A stretch of 50,580 nucleotides of DNA from JBCBZH01 sp039815415 (GTDB lineage Bacteria > Bacteroidota > Rhodothermia > Rhodothermales > Rubricoccaceae). The notes below the pieces were generated by a model. It was not told where the DNA came from. It ran no database searches and worked only from the letters and a program-made list of their open reading frames with translations. The position numbers and the translations under genes are program-made. Shown here piece by piece: positions 17,222-27,166 of the stretch. The DNA is taken from contig JBCBZH010000003.1 of NCBI GenBank assembly GCA_039815415.1, positions 1 to 50,580 of the forward strand. Reading direction: 5' to 3'. Each line of letters opens with the position of its first letter. The first letter of the stretch is position 1.

Positions 17222-19189
17222 ATGCGCGTTGTCTCTGCGCTCGCTTTTCTGGTGCTGCTCTCAGCGCCGGTCGTTCATGCCCAGGCCGCCTACCAGGCTG
17301 CATTGATCGGGGACAATGAGGTGCCTGCCGTCACCACCCCTGCGGATGGCATCGCCAAGGTCTTCATCGACGGCACCACCATCACGGTATCCGGCTCCTT
17401 CACGGGGCTCACATCCGAGTACGTGGCCTCTCACATCCACCGTGGAGCGGCAGGGGAGAACGGCCCCGTCGCTCTCACACTCACCGCCGGGTTGTCGCTC
17501 GACAAAACCGAAGGCTCGTGGGAGTTTGCCAACAACACATTCACGGTCACGCAGGCACTGGCCGATTCCATCGCCAACGGGCTGACGTACGTCAACGTGC
17601 ACACCACGAGCAACCCGGCGGGTGAGATCCGGGGACAGATCGTGACCTCAGCTCGCACTGCGGATGCGCTGATCGTCGGCGTGTTCGATGGCCCGCTGAC
17701 GGGGGGGCAGCCGAAAGCAATCGAACTGCACTTCCGGGGCGATGTCCCGGACCTGTCTCGCTACGCTGTAGGCTCGGCCAACAACGGTGACGGCTCCGAC
17801 GGGCCCGAGTTGGTGCTCCCTGCTGGCCCGATCGCGTTGGGCACGTTCTACACCATCGCAGATAACGCTGCAGACTTCACGACCTACTTCGGTGTAGCGC
17901 CAGACATCGAGGACGGTGTCGCGGCCATCAATGGTGATGATGCCATCGAGCTGTACTACGATGCCGACGACAACGGCAACTTCGCTCGCACCGAGGTCGT
18001 GGACGTGTTCGGCGAGATCGACGTGGATGGAACCGGCCAGGTGTGGGAGTACACCGATGGCTGGGCGTACCGCCAGAGCGGCACAAATCCGGGCGGCGAC
18101 ATCTTCTTCAGCAACGCGTGGACGTACAGCGGGATCGATGCCAACGATGGGAAGGCGACCAACGTAGACCCGAACGCGTTCCCGATTGGGACCTACTCGC
18201 CGATAGCCGTCGACCCCACCGCTCGCCTTCAGGTGATTCACAATGCAGCGGACCCGGCGGCGGACACGGTTGACATCTAAGTCAACGACGCGCTGTTCCT
18301 CGACAACGTGGCGTTCCGCGAGGCCTCTGCGTTTGATGACGTTCCGGCGGGTGTCGCGCTGAAGGTGGACATCACCGACAACAACGCAGCCGACAACTCT
18401 GCACCCGTATTCACCGGGACCTACACGCTGGACGTCAACTCGACCGTGCAGCTGATCGCGAGCGGGGTGGTTGGGACTGGCTTTGCGGCCAACCCGGACG
18501 GCGTGAGTACAGCCCTCGCACTCTTGGCGTCGACCACGGCACAGGAAACCTCCGCTGAGGCGGGCAAGGTGGATGTCCGGGTAGTCCACGGCGCGACCGA
18601 TGCACCCACGGTGGATGTCCGGTCTCCGGTGGGTGGAAGCGATGCCCTCATCGCTGATGACGCGGCCTACACAGACGTAACGGGCTACGTGCCGCTGGAT
18701 CCGGGCACGTACACGCTGAACGTGACCACCGCGGATGGGCTCACGACGGTCGCGTCGTACACGGCCAACCTCTCAATTGCGGCGGGCAACGCGATCACGG
18801 TTTTGGCTTCAGGCTTCCTCTCGCCTGCCGACGACAACAACGGCCCAGCGTTCGGACTACTGGCCGTGTTCTCCAACGGCACCACATCGCTTCTGCCGGT
18901 TGCTGTAGCCAATGAGGAAACCGCGCGCGCTGCAGGCATGGATCTGCGGGTCTCCAACCCGGTCGCCAGCTCGGCGCCTGTGATCTTCGATGCCGGCGTG
19001 GCCGGTCCGGTGCAGCTCGAACTGGTTGATGCGCTCGGCCGCCGCGTGCTCGAGCTGACGAACGAGAGCGTCGCTCCAGGTGAGCGGGCGGTGACGCTAG
19101 ACGCCAGCGCGCTCGCGCCAGGCGTCTACGTGTTGCGTCTGACGGGCGAGGCCGGGACGCTCACACGCACCCTCACCGTCGTGCGCTAG
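17222..19189 (+). pseudogene. Secreted CHRD/DUF4397 protein with type IX tail, split by in-frame TAA
   Basis: One reading frame of 656 codons is interrupted by TAA at 18278-18280. Part 1 (352 residues) has a signal peptide (about 1-20), a CHRD domain (about 22-140), a lamin-tail-like region (about 145-330) and the first strand of a DUF4397 domain (LQVIHNAADPAADTVDI). Part 2, in the same frame, continues the DUF4397 domain at once (VNDALFLDNVAFREASAFDDVPAG), then has a second DUF4397 copy (about 450-560) and a C-terminal sorting domain (about 575-655). DUF4397 normally reads VDIYVNG here, so a TAC-to-TAA change is the simplest explanation. Without the tail, part 1 would lose its type IX signal. 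Sequencing error or readthrough are alternatives. Confidence 0.8.
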
Positions 19190-19213
19190 ACAGCCTGCGC
19201 GCGACAGTGGATT

Positions 19214-19246
19214 GGCGGGGGCCGGGCGATGCGCTCGGCCCCCGCC
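19214..19246 (+). terminator. Strong hairpin terminator after the split CHRD gene
   Basis: GGCGGGGGCCG (19214-19224) and CGGCCCCCGCC (19236-19246) form a perfect 11-bp stem with an 11-base loop, followed by TTGCGTTT. It lies 25 bases past the stop codon and 65 bases before the next gene, so it is a good intrinsic terminator for the upstream transcript. Confidence 0.7.
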
Positions 19247-19310
19247 TTGCGTTTGAGGGCGTCGTGAAACATCTCGGGTGGGGCGTCCGAACAGGGCACC
19301 TCACCCGCTC

Positions 19311-21002
19311 ATGGCTCCTGTGCTCGTTCGCTCCGTTCTCCTTCTCGTCTCCCTCCTCACGATTCCCGTTGCGGTTTCTCAGACTGTCACAGATCCAGAG
19401 GCTACCGTCCAGCAGCTCTTCGCCCATCGAGCTGGCGATGACACTCCCGGCGCTCTGGTGGCCGTCGTCCAGGATGGCGAGATCGTCCATCAGGAGGCCT
19501 TCGGGATGGCGAACCTCACGCACGGCATTCCCTACACGCTCGACACGCGGACCAACATCGGGTCCACCTCGAAGCAGTTCACGGCCTTCGCCATCGGGCT
19601 TCTGGCCGAGCGGGGTGAGCTTCGCCTGGACGATGATGTGCGCGATCACATTCCCGAACTGCCGGATTTCGGCGAGACGGTCACGCTCCGGCACCTGCTC
19701 ACCCATACGAGTGGCTACCGCGAGTTCCTCAACACGCTTCTGGTGGAAGGGCGCCGCCTGGACGAAGGCGACTACATCGACCGCGAGGAGATCCTACGCG
19801 TGGTGCAGCGCCAGCCCGAGCTGCAGAACACGCCCAACACGGAGTGGAACTACAACAACACCGGCTATGCGCTGCTGACCGAGGTGGTGCGCCGGGTGAC
19901 GGATCAATCGTTTCCCGAGTGGATGGCCGAGAACGTGTTCGCGCCGCTGGGTATGGACGACACGTTCGTGCGTAGTGGCCCTGGCGCCATCATTCCGAAC
20001 AGTGCGCAGGGCTACGAGGCAACCGACTCGGGCTGGCGTGAGGTCCGCGATCTCGGCGCAGGCACGTCCATGGGAGCGGGCGGCATCTACACGACCGTCG
20101 GCGACCTCGCCACGTGGATGACCACCCTGCAGACGCGCGCGTTCAGCGGGGCTGTGATCGACCAGATGACGACACCCCACGAGCTGGCGACGGGGGAGAT
20201 GACGGAATACGGCCTCGGCCTGTTCATCGACGAGATGAGCGGTCAGCCGCGCATCCACCACGGCGGGGCAGACGCGGCGCACCGATCCATGTTCGCGTTC
20301 TTCCCCGATCTCAACGCAGGCGTGATTGTGCTCACCAACTCCGAAGCGGATGCTGGAGGGCTCGCAGGCAAGACCATCCGGGCCTTCTTCGGCGAGGCCT
20401 TTGGCGAGTCCGCGTCTGACCCGACCACCCCGATCGCCAGCTCGACGGTGGACTTCGTCCCGGAGACGTTCGATGCCTATGCAGGGAGCTATGCGCTGGA
20501 GGTGGCGCCGGACTTCGTTCTCACCTTCCGCCGCGACGGCGACCGCTACCTGATCCTCCCGTCGGGCCAGGCTGAGAGCGAGGTCTTTCCAACCTCCGAC
20601 AGCACCTTCGCCAGCCGGATCGTGGAGGCCAGCGTCACCTTCCACCGCGATGCCGATGGTGAGGTGCGGTCGCTGACCCTCCACCAGAACGGCCACCACC
20701 GAGCCACCCGCGTGGATGCAGAGTCGGAGGCGGACGCCAGTTCGATGGACCTCAGCCCCTACGCGGGCCGCTACTTCAGCGACGAGCTGGAGACGCTCTA
20801 CACCCTGACTGTGGAGGACGGCGAGCTGGTGGCGACCCACATCCGGACGGGCAGCGAGACGCTCCAGCACACCGACGGCGACACGTTCTCGGCAGGCATG
20901 ATCACCGTCGAGTTCGTGCGTGATGCATCGGGTGCTGTCGGGGCATTCACAGTGGACATCGGACGCTCTCGCGGCATTCGCTTCGAGCGGTTCGACAGCT
21001 AG
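19311..21002 (+). CDS. Secreted serine hydrolase (beta-lactamase family)
   Basis: The start at 19311 gives 563 residues with a Sec signal peptide (VRSVLLLVSLLTIPVAVSQ). Catalytic motifs of the class-C beta-lactamase/DD-peptidase fold are STSK (85-88), the YNN motif in NTEWNYNNTGYALL and HHGG in PRIHHGGADAAH. A C-terminal part (about 370-560) contains two lipocalin-like repeats (FDAYAGSYALEVAPDF and LSPYAGRYFSDELE), each like the DUF3471 tail. It is a paralogue of the protein at 8.97-10.5 kb. The substrate is unknown. Confidence 0.88.
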   Translation: MAPVLVRSVLLLVSLLTIPVAVSQTVTDPEATVQQLFAHRAGDDTPGALVAVVQDGEIVHQEAFGMANLTHGIPYTLDTRTNIGSTSKQFTAFAIGLLAERGELRLDDDVRDHIPELPDFGETVTLRHLLTHTSGYREFLNTLLVEGRRLDEGDYIDREEILRVVQRQPELQNTPNTEWNYNNTGYALLTEVVRRVTDQSFPEWMAENVFAPLGMDDTFVRSGPGAIIPNSAQGYEATDSGWREVRDLGAGTSMGAGGIYTTVGDLATWMTTLQTRAFSGAVIDQMTTPHELATGEMTEYGLGLFIDEMSGQPRIHHGGADAAHRSMFAFFPDLNAGVIVLTNSEADAGGLAGKTIRAFFGEAFGESASDPTTPIASSTVDFVPETFDAYAGSYALEVAPDFVLTFRRDGDRYLILPSGQAESEVFPTSDSTFASRIVEASVTFHRDADGEVRSLTLHQNGHHRATRVDAESEADASSMDLSPYAGRYFSDELETLYTLTVEDGELVATHIRTGSETLQHTDGDTFSAGMITVEFVRDASGAVGAFTVDIGRSRGIRFERFDS

Positions 21003-21072
21003 TCTTGCAGGCTGCTGGGAGCCAACGCTGCTCTCACTAGGGCTTGTCCCACGTGTGACCTACGGCCACAGG

Positions 21073-21846
21073 CTATGCTGCGTGGAGGTGCGTTTCGTCC
21101 GACGCCTCCACGTTGTGGTTCGCGGGCATCGCACTCAGGATGGCTTCTGTCGCGCGGCGACCCCACTCCTCGTAGATCCGCGGTCCTGGATGAAACCCGT
21201 CTGACGCCATAATCTCTTCCATCGGCACGTCGTAGAGAGGGTCGCCTGGTTGCACACGAAAGTCGAAGTAGTCCGCATCCGGGGTGGCATCCACCCAGGC
21301 CTCGAGGGCTTGGTCATGACGCTGTGCGGTTCGTCCAACAACCCACCGCAGAGGCTGCGGAAGAGCAGGGAACCGCCCGATCGGAGGCAATCCCGACACG
21401 ACAATCCGGCTCACGCCAAACTTGTCGCGAACCGTCTCCGCCAGCTCGACAAAGGACTCCATCCATGCTGTGAGGCCTTGTCCGGCTAGGAGATCATTGA
21501 GGCCAATGGCAAACAGAGCCACGTCATACGGCTCCGGCTCCTGTTTCTGAAGGTGGCGAATCGTTCTCGGGACTGTGGACCCTGTCCGTGCCTCCAGGCG
21601 ATACGCGACGCTGTAGTGCCCTGCTAGCCGCGATACGGTCTGACCTGTTAGGGCCTCTTCTTGCGTTCGGGCACCGACTCCTGCCCCAGAAGAATCGCCA
21701 ATGATGAGCAGGCGAAGGGAAGGGCCAGTGCCTCGAGTTCCCGAACGATCACCCGGAGGCTCTGGAAGCTTCGGGATCGTTCGGTAGAGGCGTCGGCCCT
21801 GCCAAAGCAGTACGGGGCCCAGTGCGAGGCGGAGAAGGTCGACCAT
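21073..21846 (-). CDS. SGNH/GDSL hydrolase
   Basis: The 257-residue protein has the SGNH blocks: LLIIGDSSGAG (block I, nucleophile Ser near 52), ALFAIGLNDLLAG (block III, the GxND element) and MASDGFHPGP (block V, Asp and His). The N-terminal residues MVDLLRLALGPVLLWQGRRL form an uncleaved membrane anchor. It is probably an esterase or lipase acting on a small ester or acylated sugar. It is divergent from a MarR regulator, which suggests control by it. Confidence 0.88.
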   Translation of the reverse strand: MVDLLRLALGPVLLWQGRRLYRTIPKLPEPPGDRSGTRGTGPSLRLLIIGDSSGAGVGARTQEEALTGQTVSRLAGHYSVAYRLEARTGSTVPRTIRHLQKQEPEPYDVALFAIGLNDLLAGQGLTAWMESFVELAETVRDKFGVSRIVVSGLPPIGRFPALPQPLRWVVGRTAQRHDQALEAWVDATPDADYFDFRVQPGDPLYDVPMEEIMASDGFHPGPRIYEEWGRRATEAILSAMPANHNVEASDETHLHAA

Positions 21847-21859
21847 CTCGATATTGTTA

Positions 21860-21886
21860 ATGGGTAAACCAAATTAGTACACCCAT
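21860..21886. promoter_or_regulatory. Possible MarR operator in the SGNH/marR divergent gap
   Basis: The 38-base gap between the two start codons is AT-rich and contains ATGGGT (21860-21865) and its complement ACCCAT (21881-21886) 15 bases apart. The second arm overlaps the marR start codon. MarR proteins often bind palindromes in such divergent gaps and repress both genes. This is inference. Confidence 0.35.
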
Positions 21887-22358
21887 GAACTATATTCAAG
21901 AATCCCTTCAGATTCCAGGCTATCGCGACTGGATTGAGGTCGGACGGGCATACGCGGCCTGCGACCTCGTCCTGACACGTCGGTTTCGAGAGGCAGGGCT
22001 AACTCTCGCACAGCACGACGTTCTCGTGACTCTCCTGACCTCAGAGGAGCCACTTCGAGCTGTCGATCTCGCCAGGCGACTCGTCGTGACCAAGAGCAAC
22101 GTGACGGCGTTGCTATCTCGAATGGAGCGTGATGGTCTGGTGACATCCACGTCGGACCCTTCGGATGGCCGCGTCAAGCGGATTGCGGTAACGACAGAAG
22201 GCCGCCGGAGAGCGGAGCAGACCCTCAAGTCTCAACGGGAGGTGGCTGAGGGCATGATCTCCCAGCTGACGCCTGAGGAATGCACGGCTCTGGGTGACAT
22301 GATGCGGCGTGTTCGGGGGCACCTGGAATCCCTGGAGACGGGCCGTCCGAGTGTGTAG
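21885..22358 (+). CDS. MarR-family transcriptional regulator
   Basis: The 157-residue protein has a typical MarR winged helix: LTLAQHDVLVTLLTSEEPLRAVDLARRLVVTKSNVTALLSRMERDGLV (recognition helix about 65-85), followed by the wing DPSDGRVKRIAVTTEGRR and a C-terminal dimerisation helix. Ligand and targets are unknown. The adjacent divergent SGNH hydrolase gene is the obvious candidate. Confidence 0.92.
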   Translation: MNYIQESLQIPGYRDWIEVGRAYAACDLVLTRRFREAGLTLAQHDVLVTLLTSEEPLRAVDLARRLVVTKSNVTALLSRMERDGLVTSTSDPSDGRVKRIAVTTEGRRRAEQTLKSQREVAEGMISQLTPEECTALGDMMRRVRGHLESLETGRPSV

Positions 22359-22367
22359 GCGTGCCGA

Positions 22368-23501
<1,134 letters not shown>

Positions 23502-23628
23502 AGAAGATGGGGGATGCGAGAGGAGAGAAGATCGCGGCCCAATCCGGCATCGCCCATCGCCGCGCGTTCACGCATTGCCCGCTCGATGCCCCCGCACCTG
23601 TTCTCGTCGGGGCATCTCTCCGAATGCT

Positions 23629-23644
23629 GCCAGCTCGAGCTGGC
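23629..23644. terminator. Palindromic pair of the dispersed motif after perM
   Basis: GCCAGCTCGAGCTGGC is a perfect 16-bp palindrome made of two head-to-head, overlapping copies of the dispersed core. It lies two bases past the permease stop codon and 128 bases before the tgt start. As RNA it could fold only into a tight hairpin, and as DNA it gives two sites in one. The position at a gene end matches the other inverted pairs in this window. Confidence 0.5.
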
Positions 23645-23646
23645 GA

Positions 23647-24894
23647 TCAGGCCACGGTTGCGTCGGTCGGCGTGTCCAGGTCCAGCACGAAGGCCTCCTT
23701 GTATGCCCGGATGGCCCCGGCCAGGAGCGCGGCCGCCGGAACCGCCAGGATCAGCCCGAGGAATCCGAACAGAGCGCCGCACGAGAACAGCGCCACCAGG
23801 ATCACCACCGGATGCAGGCCCACCTGCTGGCCCATGATGTTGGGTGTCAGGAACGCCTGCTCAATGACCGCCTGCGCCGCCAGCACACCCAAGACGATCA
23901 GCACGTCCGTCCAGGTCCCGAAGATCATCATCACCAGCACGCCGATGATGTACGTCAGGATGGCGCCGAGGCTGGGAATCAGGTTGAGGATGCCGGCGAG
24001 AAGCCCGAGCAGCAGCGAGAACGGCGCGCCGAAGAGCGCCAACGGCACCGCTACCAGCACTGCCGATACCGCTGAGATGGTCATCTGGCCCCGGATGTAG
24101 CTGCCAAAGACGTGTCCCGCCTTGTCGAGGTACTCGCGCTGGCCCTTGTAGCGCGGCAAGAGTTCGATGAGGCCATCGCGGAGCTTTCGGAAGTCCTTGA
24201 GGGTGTAGAAGAGCAGCACCGGCAGCAGTGCCGCCGTGGTGATGAGCCCGAGCAGCGTGCCTACCTGTCGTGTCACGCCTGTCACCAGCGCGGGGATCTG
24301 CCCGACCGCCGCCTGGATCTGGCTTGGCAGGAACGTCGCCAGCTCGTTCACCAGCGCATCCCGGTCGATCAGCCCCGATGACTCGATGCCATCCAGGAAC
24401 GTCGAGCGTTCCACCCAGTCTGGGAGCTGAAGCGCCAGTTCGACGGCGCTCTCAGCGAAGGTCTCGAGCTGGTGAAGCAGCGAGGGGACCAGGAAGACGC
24501 CGGCCACCACCACAGCGGCCACGGCGGCGAGCGTCAGCACAGACGTGGACGCCCATCGCGGCAGGCCCCACTTGGTGTGCGCCCACGTCACCAAAGGATC
24601 GAGGAGGTACGCCAGCACGAACACCGCGGCGAAGGGCGCGAGCACACCGCCGAGGCGCGAGAGCAGGAATGCGCCGATCACAATCCACAGCGCCATCACG
24701 ATGGGCCGCGCGGCTGGAACCGCTCGCAGCGGCCACACCAGTACGAAGCCCACCACAGCGACGAGCAGCGGCCCGAGGTCTGCCTGAGCGATCAGCAGGT
24801 AGAACATGGCCGCCAGCCCGCCGAAGGCCAGAAGACCATGCAAGAGTGTCTTGCGCGAGAGGCTGCGCATCGCGCTGGTGTCAGAGTCAGACAT
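23647..24894 (-). CDS. AI-2E/PerM-family permease
   Basis: The 415-residue integral membrane protein has about eight transmembrane helices and the family pattern FVLAYLLDPLV near the start, GSYIRGQM in the middle and a C-terminal block (IPSLGAILTYIIGVL...GQQVGLHPVVILVALF). The family includes AI-2 exporters, Na+/H+ antiporters and folate-linked permeases, so the substrate cannot be assigned. The start is two bases after the MlaD-like stop codon, so it is in one operon with the lipid transporter. Confidence 0.88.
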   Translation of the reverse strand: MSDSDTSAMRSLSRKTLLHGLLAFGGLAAMFYLLIAQADLGPLLVAVVGFVLVWPLRAVPAARPIVMALWIVIGAFLLSRLGGVLAPFAAVFVLAYLLDPLVTWAHTKWGLPRWASTSVLTLAAVAAVVVAGVFLVPSLLHQLETFAESAVELALQLPDWVERSTFLDGIESSGLIDRDALVNELATFLPSQIQAAVGQIPALVTGVTRQVGTLLGLITTAALLPVLLFYTLKDFRKLRDGLIELLPRYKGQREYLDKAGHVFGSYIRGQMTISAVSAVLVAVPLALFGAPFSLLLGLLAGILNLIPSLGAILTYIIGVLVMMIFGTWTDVLIVLGVLAAQAVIEQAFLTPNIMGQQVGLHPVVILVALFSCGALFGFLGLILAVPAAALLAGAIRAYKEAFVLDLDTPTDATVA

Positions 24895-24896
24895 GG

Positions 24897-26054
24897 CTAC
24901 CAGAGATCGGGCACCTGGCCGTCGAGAACCGGCGAGCTTTGAGTTGGAGCAGGCGTTGCGTTGGCGGGCGTCGACACGCCACGTCGTTCCAGTTCAGTCC
25001 GAACCCGTTCGATCTCGGCTTGCGCCTCGTCCAACTCGCGCTGCTGACGGTACAGCCGGCGCTCCCATTCTTGGAGGTCTTCCAGCGTCTCGGCGATGGC
25101 TTCCTCGCGGACCTCGAAGGGCGCCATCTCGAAGTAGCCTCGGTCCTCGAAGTAAGACTTGAACAGGAAGTTGTGCTTCAACGCCTCCATGTTTTCTGAG
25201 AACCGGAATGCGCCGAGAGCGGCCCACCCTGCCGTCTGGTTGAACCGGTCGGTGATGTTGCGAACGTCTGCCGAGATGGTCTGGAACTGGGCCGCCGCCC
25301 CCTGCAGCTCCGCCGCCGTTGCGAGGAAGGTCTCGTAGACCTGATCGTCGTTGAGGAACTGGGCCAGAGTGCCATCGCCCTGGTCCACCTTGGCGAGGAT
25401 GGACTCAACCCCACGCGAGGCATCCTCTGCAATCGCCACCAGCGCGTCGGCGCGTTGCGTGAACGTGCCGAGTGTGGTCTGGAACTCCTCCGTGGTGTTA
25501 ACGGTGGCGTCGTAAAGAGCGTCGTCGTAGAGGAACCGGCCGAGGGTGCCCTCGCCACCGCGCACATCGCCCATGATGCCCGCCAGCGAGACCGTCACCG
25601 AGTCGAAGCGGCTGACGGACTCAAACAGGCGATCCGTGACGGCGGTGATCTGGAACGGCTCTTCGCTGCGGATTTGGCCGCCCTCGGCCACTGTCGGGCT
25701 GGTGCGGGAGCCCGCCGAGAGCGAGACGATCATGTTCCCCACCAGCCCGTCGGTCTCAATCTTGGCCCGGCTGTCCTGGCGGATCAGCGGCCGGACCTCG
25801 TCGCTGATCGACATCCGCACGGTGATCGGGTCTCCCGGGGCGCTCGGCAGCTGAACGGCTTCGACGCGCCCCACAGAGACACCGTTGTAGAACACCGAGG
25901 CGCCCTGCTGGAGTCCGGCCACGTCGTCGAACGCAGCCCGGACGCTGAAGCGGCTCGAGAGCAGGTTGGACTGCCCGGCGATGATGAACAGAGCCGCGGC
26001 TCCGCCGATCAGGCCGATCAGGATGAGGAGGCCGAGACGAGCTTGGCGTGACAT
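24897..26054 (-). CDS. mlaD: MlaD/MCE-domain lipid transport protein
   Basis: The 385-residue protein has one N-terminal membrane helix (LGLLILIGLIGGAAALFIIAG), an MCE domain (about 36-115, FDDVAGLQQGASVFYNGVSVGRV...IETDGLVGNMIVSL) and a long helical C-terminus (about 150-355) ending in a Thr/Pro-rich tail. It would be the periplasmic, lipid-binding subunit working with the MlaF ATPase and MlaE permease encoded upstream. At twice the length of E. coli MlaD it is closer to plant TGD2 or mycobacterial MCE proteins. The gap to mlaF (223 bases) contains unusual repeats. Confidence 0.88.
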   Translation of the reverse strand: MSRQARLGLLILIGLIGGAAALFIIAGQSNLLSSRFSVRAAFDDVAGLQQGASVFYNGVSVGRVEAVQLPSAPGDPITVRMSISDEVRPLIRQDSRAKIETDGLVGNMIVSLSAGSRTSPTVAEGGQIRSEEPFQITAVTDRLFESVSRFDSVTVSLAGIMGDVRGGEGTLGRFLYDDALYDATVNTTEEFQTTLGTFTQRADALVAIAEDASRGVESILAKVDQGDGTLAQFLNDDQVYETFLATAAELQGAAAQFQTISADVRNITDRFNQTAGWAALGAFRFSENMEALKHNFLFKSYFEDRGYFEMAPFEVREEAIAETLEDLQEWERRLYRQQRELDEAQAEIERVRTELERRGVSTPANATPAPTQSSPVLDGQVPDLW

Positions 26055-26124
26055 GGGTTCGGTGGGTCGGTGATTCAGTGAGTCGGTGGCTCAGTCCGTC
26101 AGTGAGTCGGGAAGGAGGCATTCA

Positions 26125-26187
26125 CCAGCTCGAGCCCTGTCGGGTGTGGAGAACTCCGGCGTGGTAGGGCTTGACATCTCGAGCTGG
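26125..26187. repeat. Inverted pair of the dispersed motif between mlaF and mlaD
   Basis: CCAGCTCGAG (26125-26134) and CTCGAGCTGG (26178-26187) are perfect 10-bp inverted arms 43 bases apart in the gap inside the mla operon. The left copy is a variant (ACCAGCTCG) and the right copy exact. The loop is long, so a stable terminator is less certain than for the other pairs. Upstream of mlaD (26055-26110) there is also a degenerate run of GTCGGTG/TCAGTGA-like words. Confidence 0.45.
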
Positions 26188-26198
26188 CGAAGAATCTT

Positions 26199-26273
26199 GA
26201 TCTACTGATCTACTGATCTACTGATCTACTGATCTACTGATCTACTGATCTACTGATCTACTGATCTACTGAT
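26199..26273. repeat. Octanucleotide tandem repeat (GATCTACT)9
   Basis: Nine uninterrupted copies of GATCTACT run from 26199 to 26270, followed by GAT. The array begins four bases past the mlaF stop codon and lies between mlaF and mlaD, which are otherwise co-directional. An 8-bp unit is prone to slippage during replication, so the array length probably varies between cells. Being untranslated, it could alter mRNA stability or downstream expression and not frame. Confidence 0.95.
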
Positions 26274-26277
26274 GGGG

Positions 26278-27165
26278 TCATGCACCCCCGTAGGCTTCGG
26301 TGCCCCGGAAAAACTCTTGGAGCGCGGGCAGCTCGGAGCGCCGGACCTCGGCGAGCGTGCCGCTCTCTACAATCTGGCCGTCCATCAGAAAGTGGGCGCG
26401 GTCGGTGATGATCTCGGCGGCCAGCATGTCATGGGTGATGGCGATGGACGAGATGCCGCGCTCATCGCGCAGCTTGACGATCAACTCAGACACGACGCGC
26501 ACGCTGACCGGGTCCAGGCCCGTCGTCGGCTCATCGTAGAGGATGATCTCGGGTTGGAGGATGAGGGTTCTCGCCAGCCCGATGCGCTTCTTCTGGCCGC
26601 CCGAGAGTTCCGCCGGGTACTGATCCCGCGTGCCAGGCAGGTTCACGTTCTCCAGCGAATCCATGATGAGGTCGTCCTTCTCGGCTTTCGAGAGCGACGT
26701 GTGGCGATCCAGGAAGAACCGCATGTTCTCATAGACCGTCATCGAGTCGAACAGCGCGCCACCCTGGAAGAGGTAGCCCAGGCTGAGCCGTTTCCGGTCG
26801 AGCTGCTGCTGGTCCATCAGGTCCACGCGGTCGCCGAGCACCCACACCTCGCCCTTGGTGGGCATGAGCAAGCCCACCACGTGTTTGGTGAGGACACTCT
26901 TTCCCGTTCCCGAGCCGCCGAGCACCACGGCGCTGGTGCCGCGCTCCACAGCCAGGTTGATGCCTGTCAGAACGTGCTTCGCCCCGAAAGACTTGTGCAC
27001 GTCGCGCAGCTCAACCACGGTGGACTCCGGCGGCGGCGGGGCATTTCCGGTGATGCGTTCGCCCTCGGAGGCGTCGTCGGGGCGCGCGCTGATGATGGGC
27101 GGCGTCGAGCTGGCGTCAGGCTCGGAGGCTGCGCGGCGCTGGTGACGGGCGGAGAACATCGACAT
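26278..27165 (-). CDS. mlaF: MlaF-like ABC transporter ATP-binding protein
   Basis: The 295-residue ATPase has Walker A GGSGTGKS, the Q-loop region, signature LSGGQKKR, Walker B IILYDEPTTGLDP and the switch His in SSIAITHDM. About 45 N-terminal residues are poorly conserved. It powers lipid exchange with the MlaE permease, whose gene is one base upstream. MlaB (STAS) and MlaC (periplasmic shuttle) genes are not present nearby. Confidence 0.93.
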   Translation of the reverse strand: MSMFSARHQRRAASEPDASSTPPIISARPDDASEGERITGNAPPPPESTVVELRDVHKSFGAKHVLTGINLAVERGTSAVVLGGSGTGKSVLTKHVVGLLMPTKGEVWVLGDRVDLMDQQQLDRKRLSLGYLFQGGALFDSMTVYENMRFFLDRHTSLSKAEKDDLIMDSLENVNLPGTRDQYPAELSGGQKKRIGLARTLILQPEIILYDEPTTGLDPVSVRVVSELIVKLRDERGISSIAITHDMLAAEIITDRAHFLMDGQIVESGTLAEVRRSELPALQEFFRGTEAYGGA

Positions 27166-27166
27166 C

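Noticed and set aside
26199..26273. CRISPR array as an explanation for the GATCTACT repeats
   Set aside because: Units are 8 bases and contiguous without spacers, and no cas gene is nearby.
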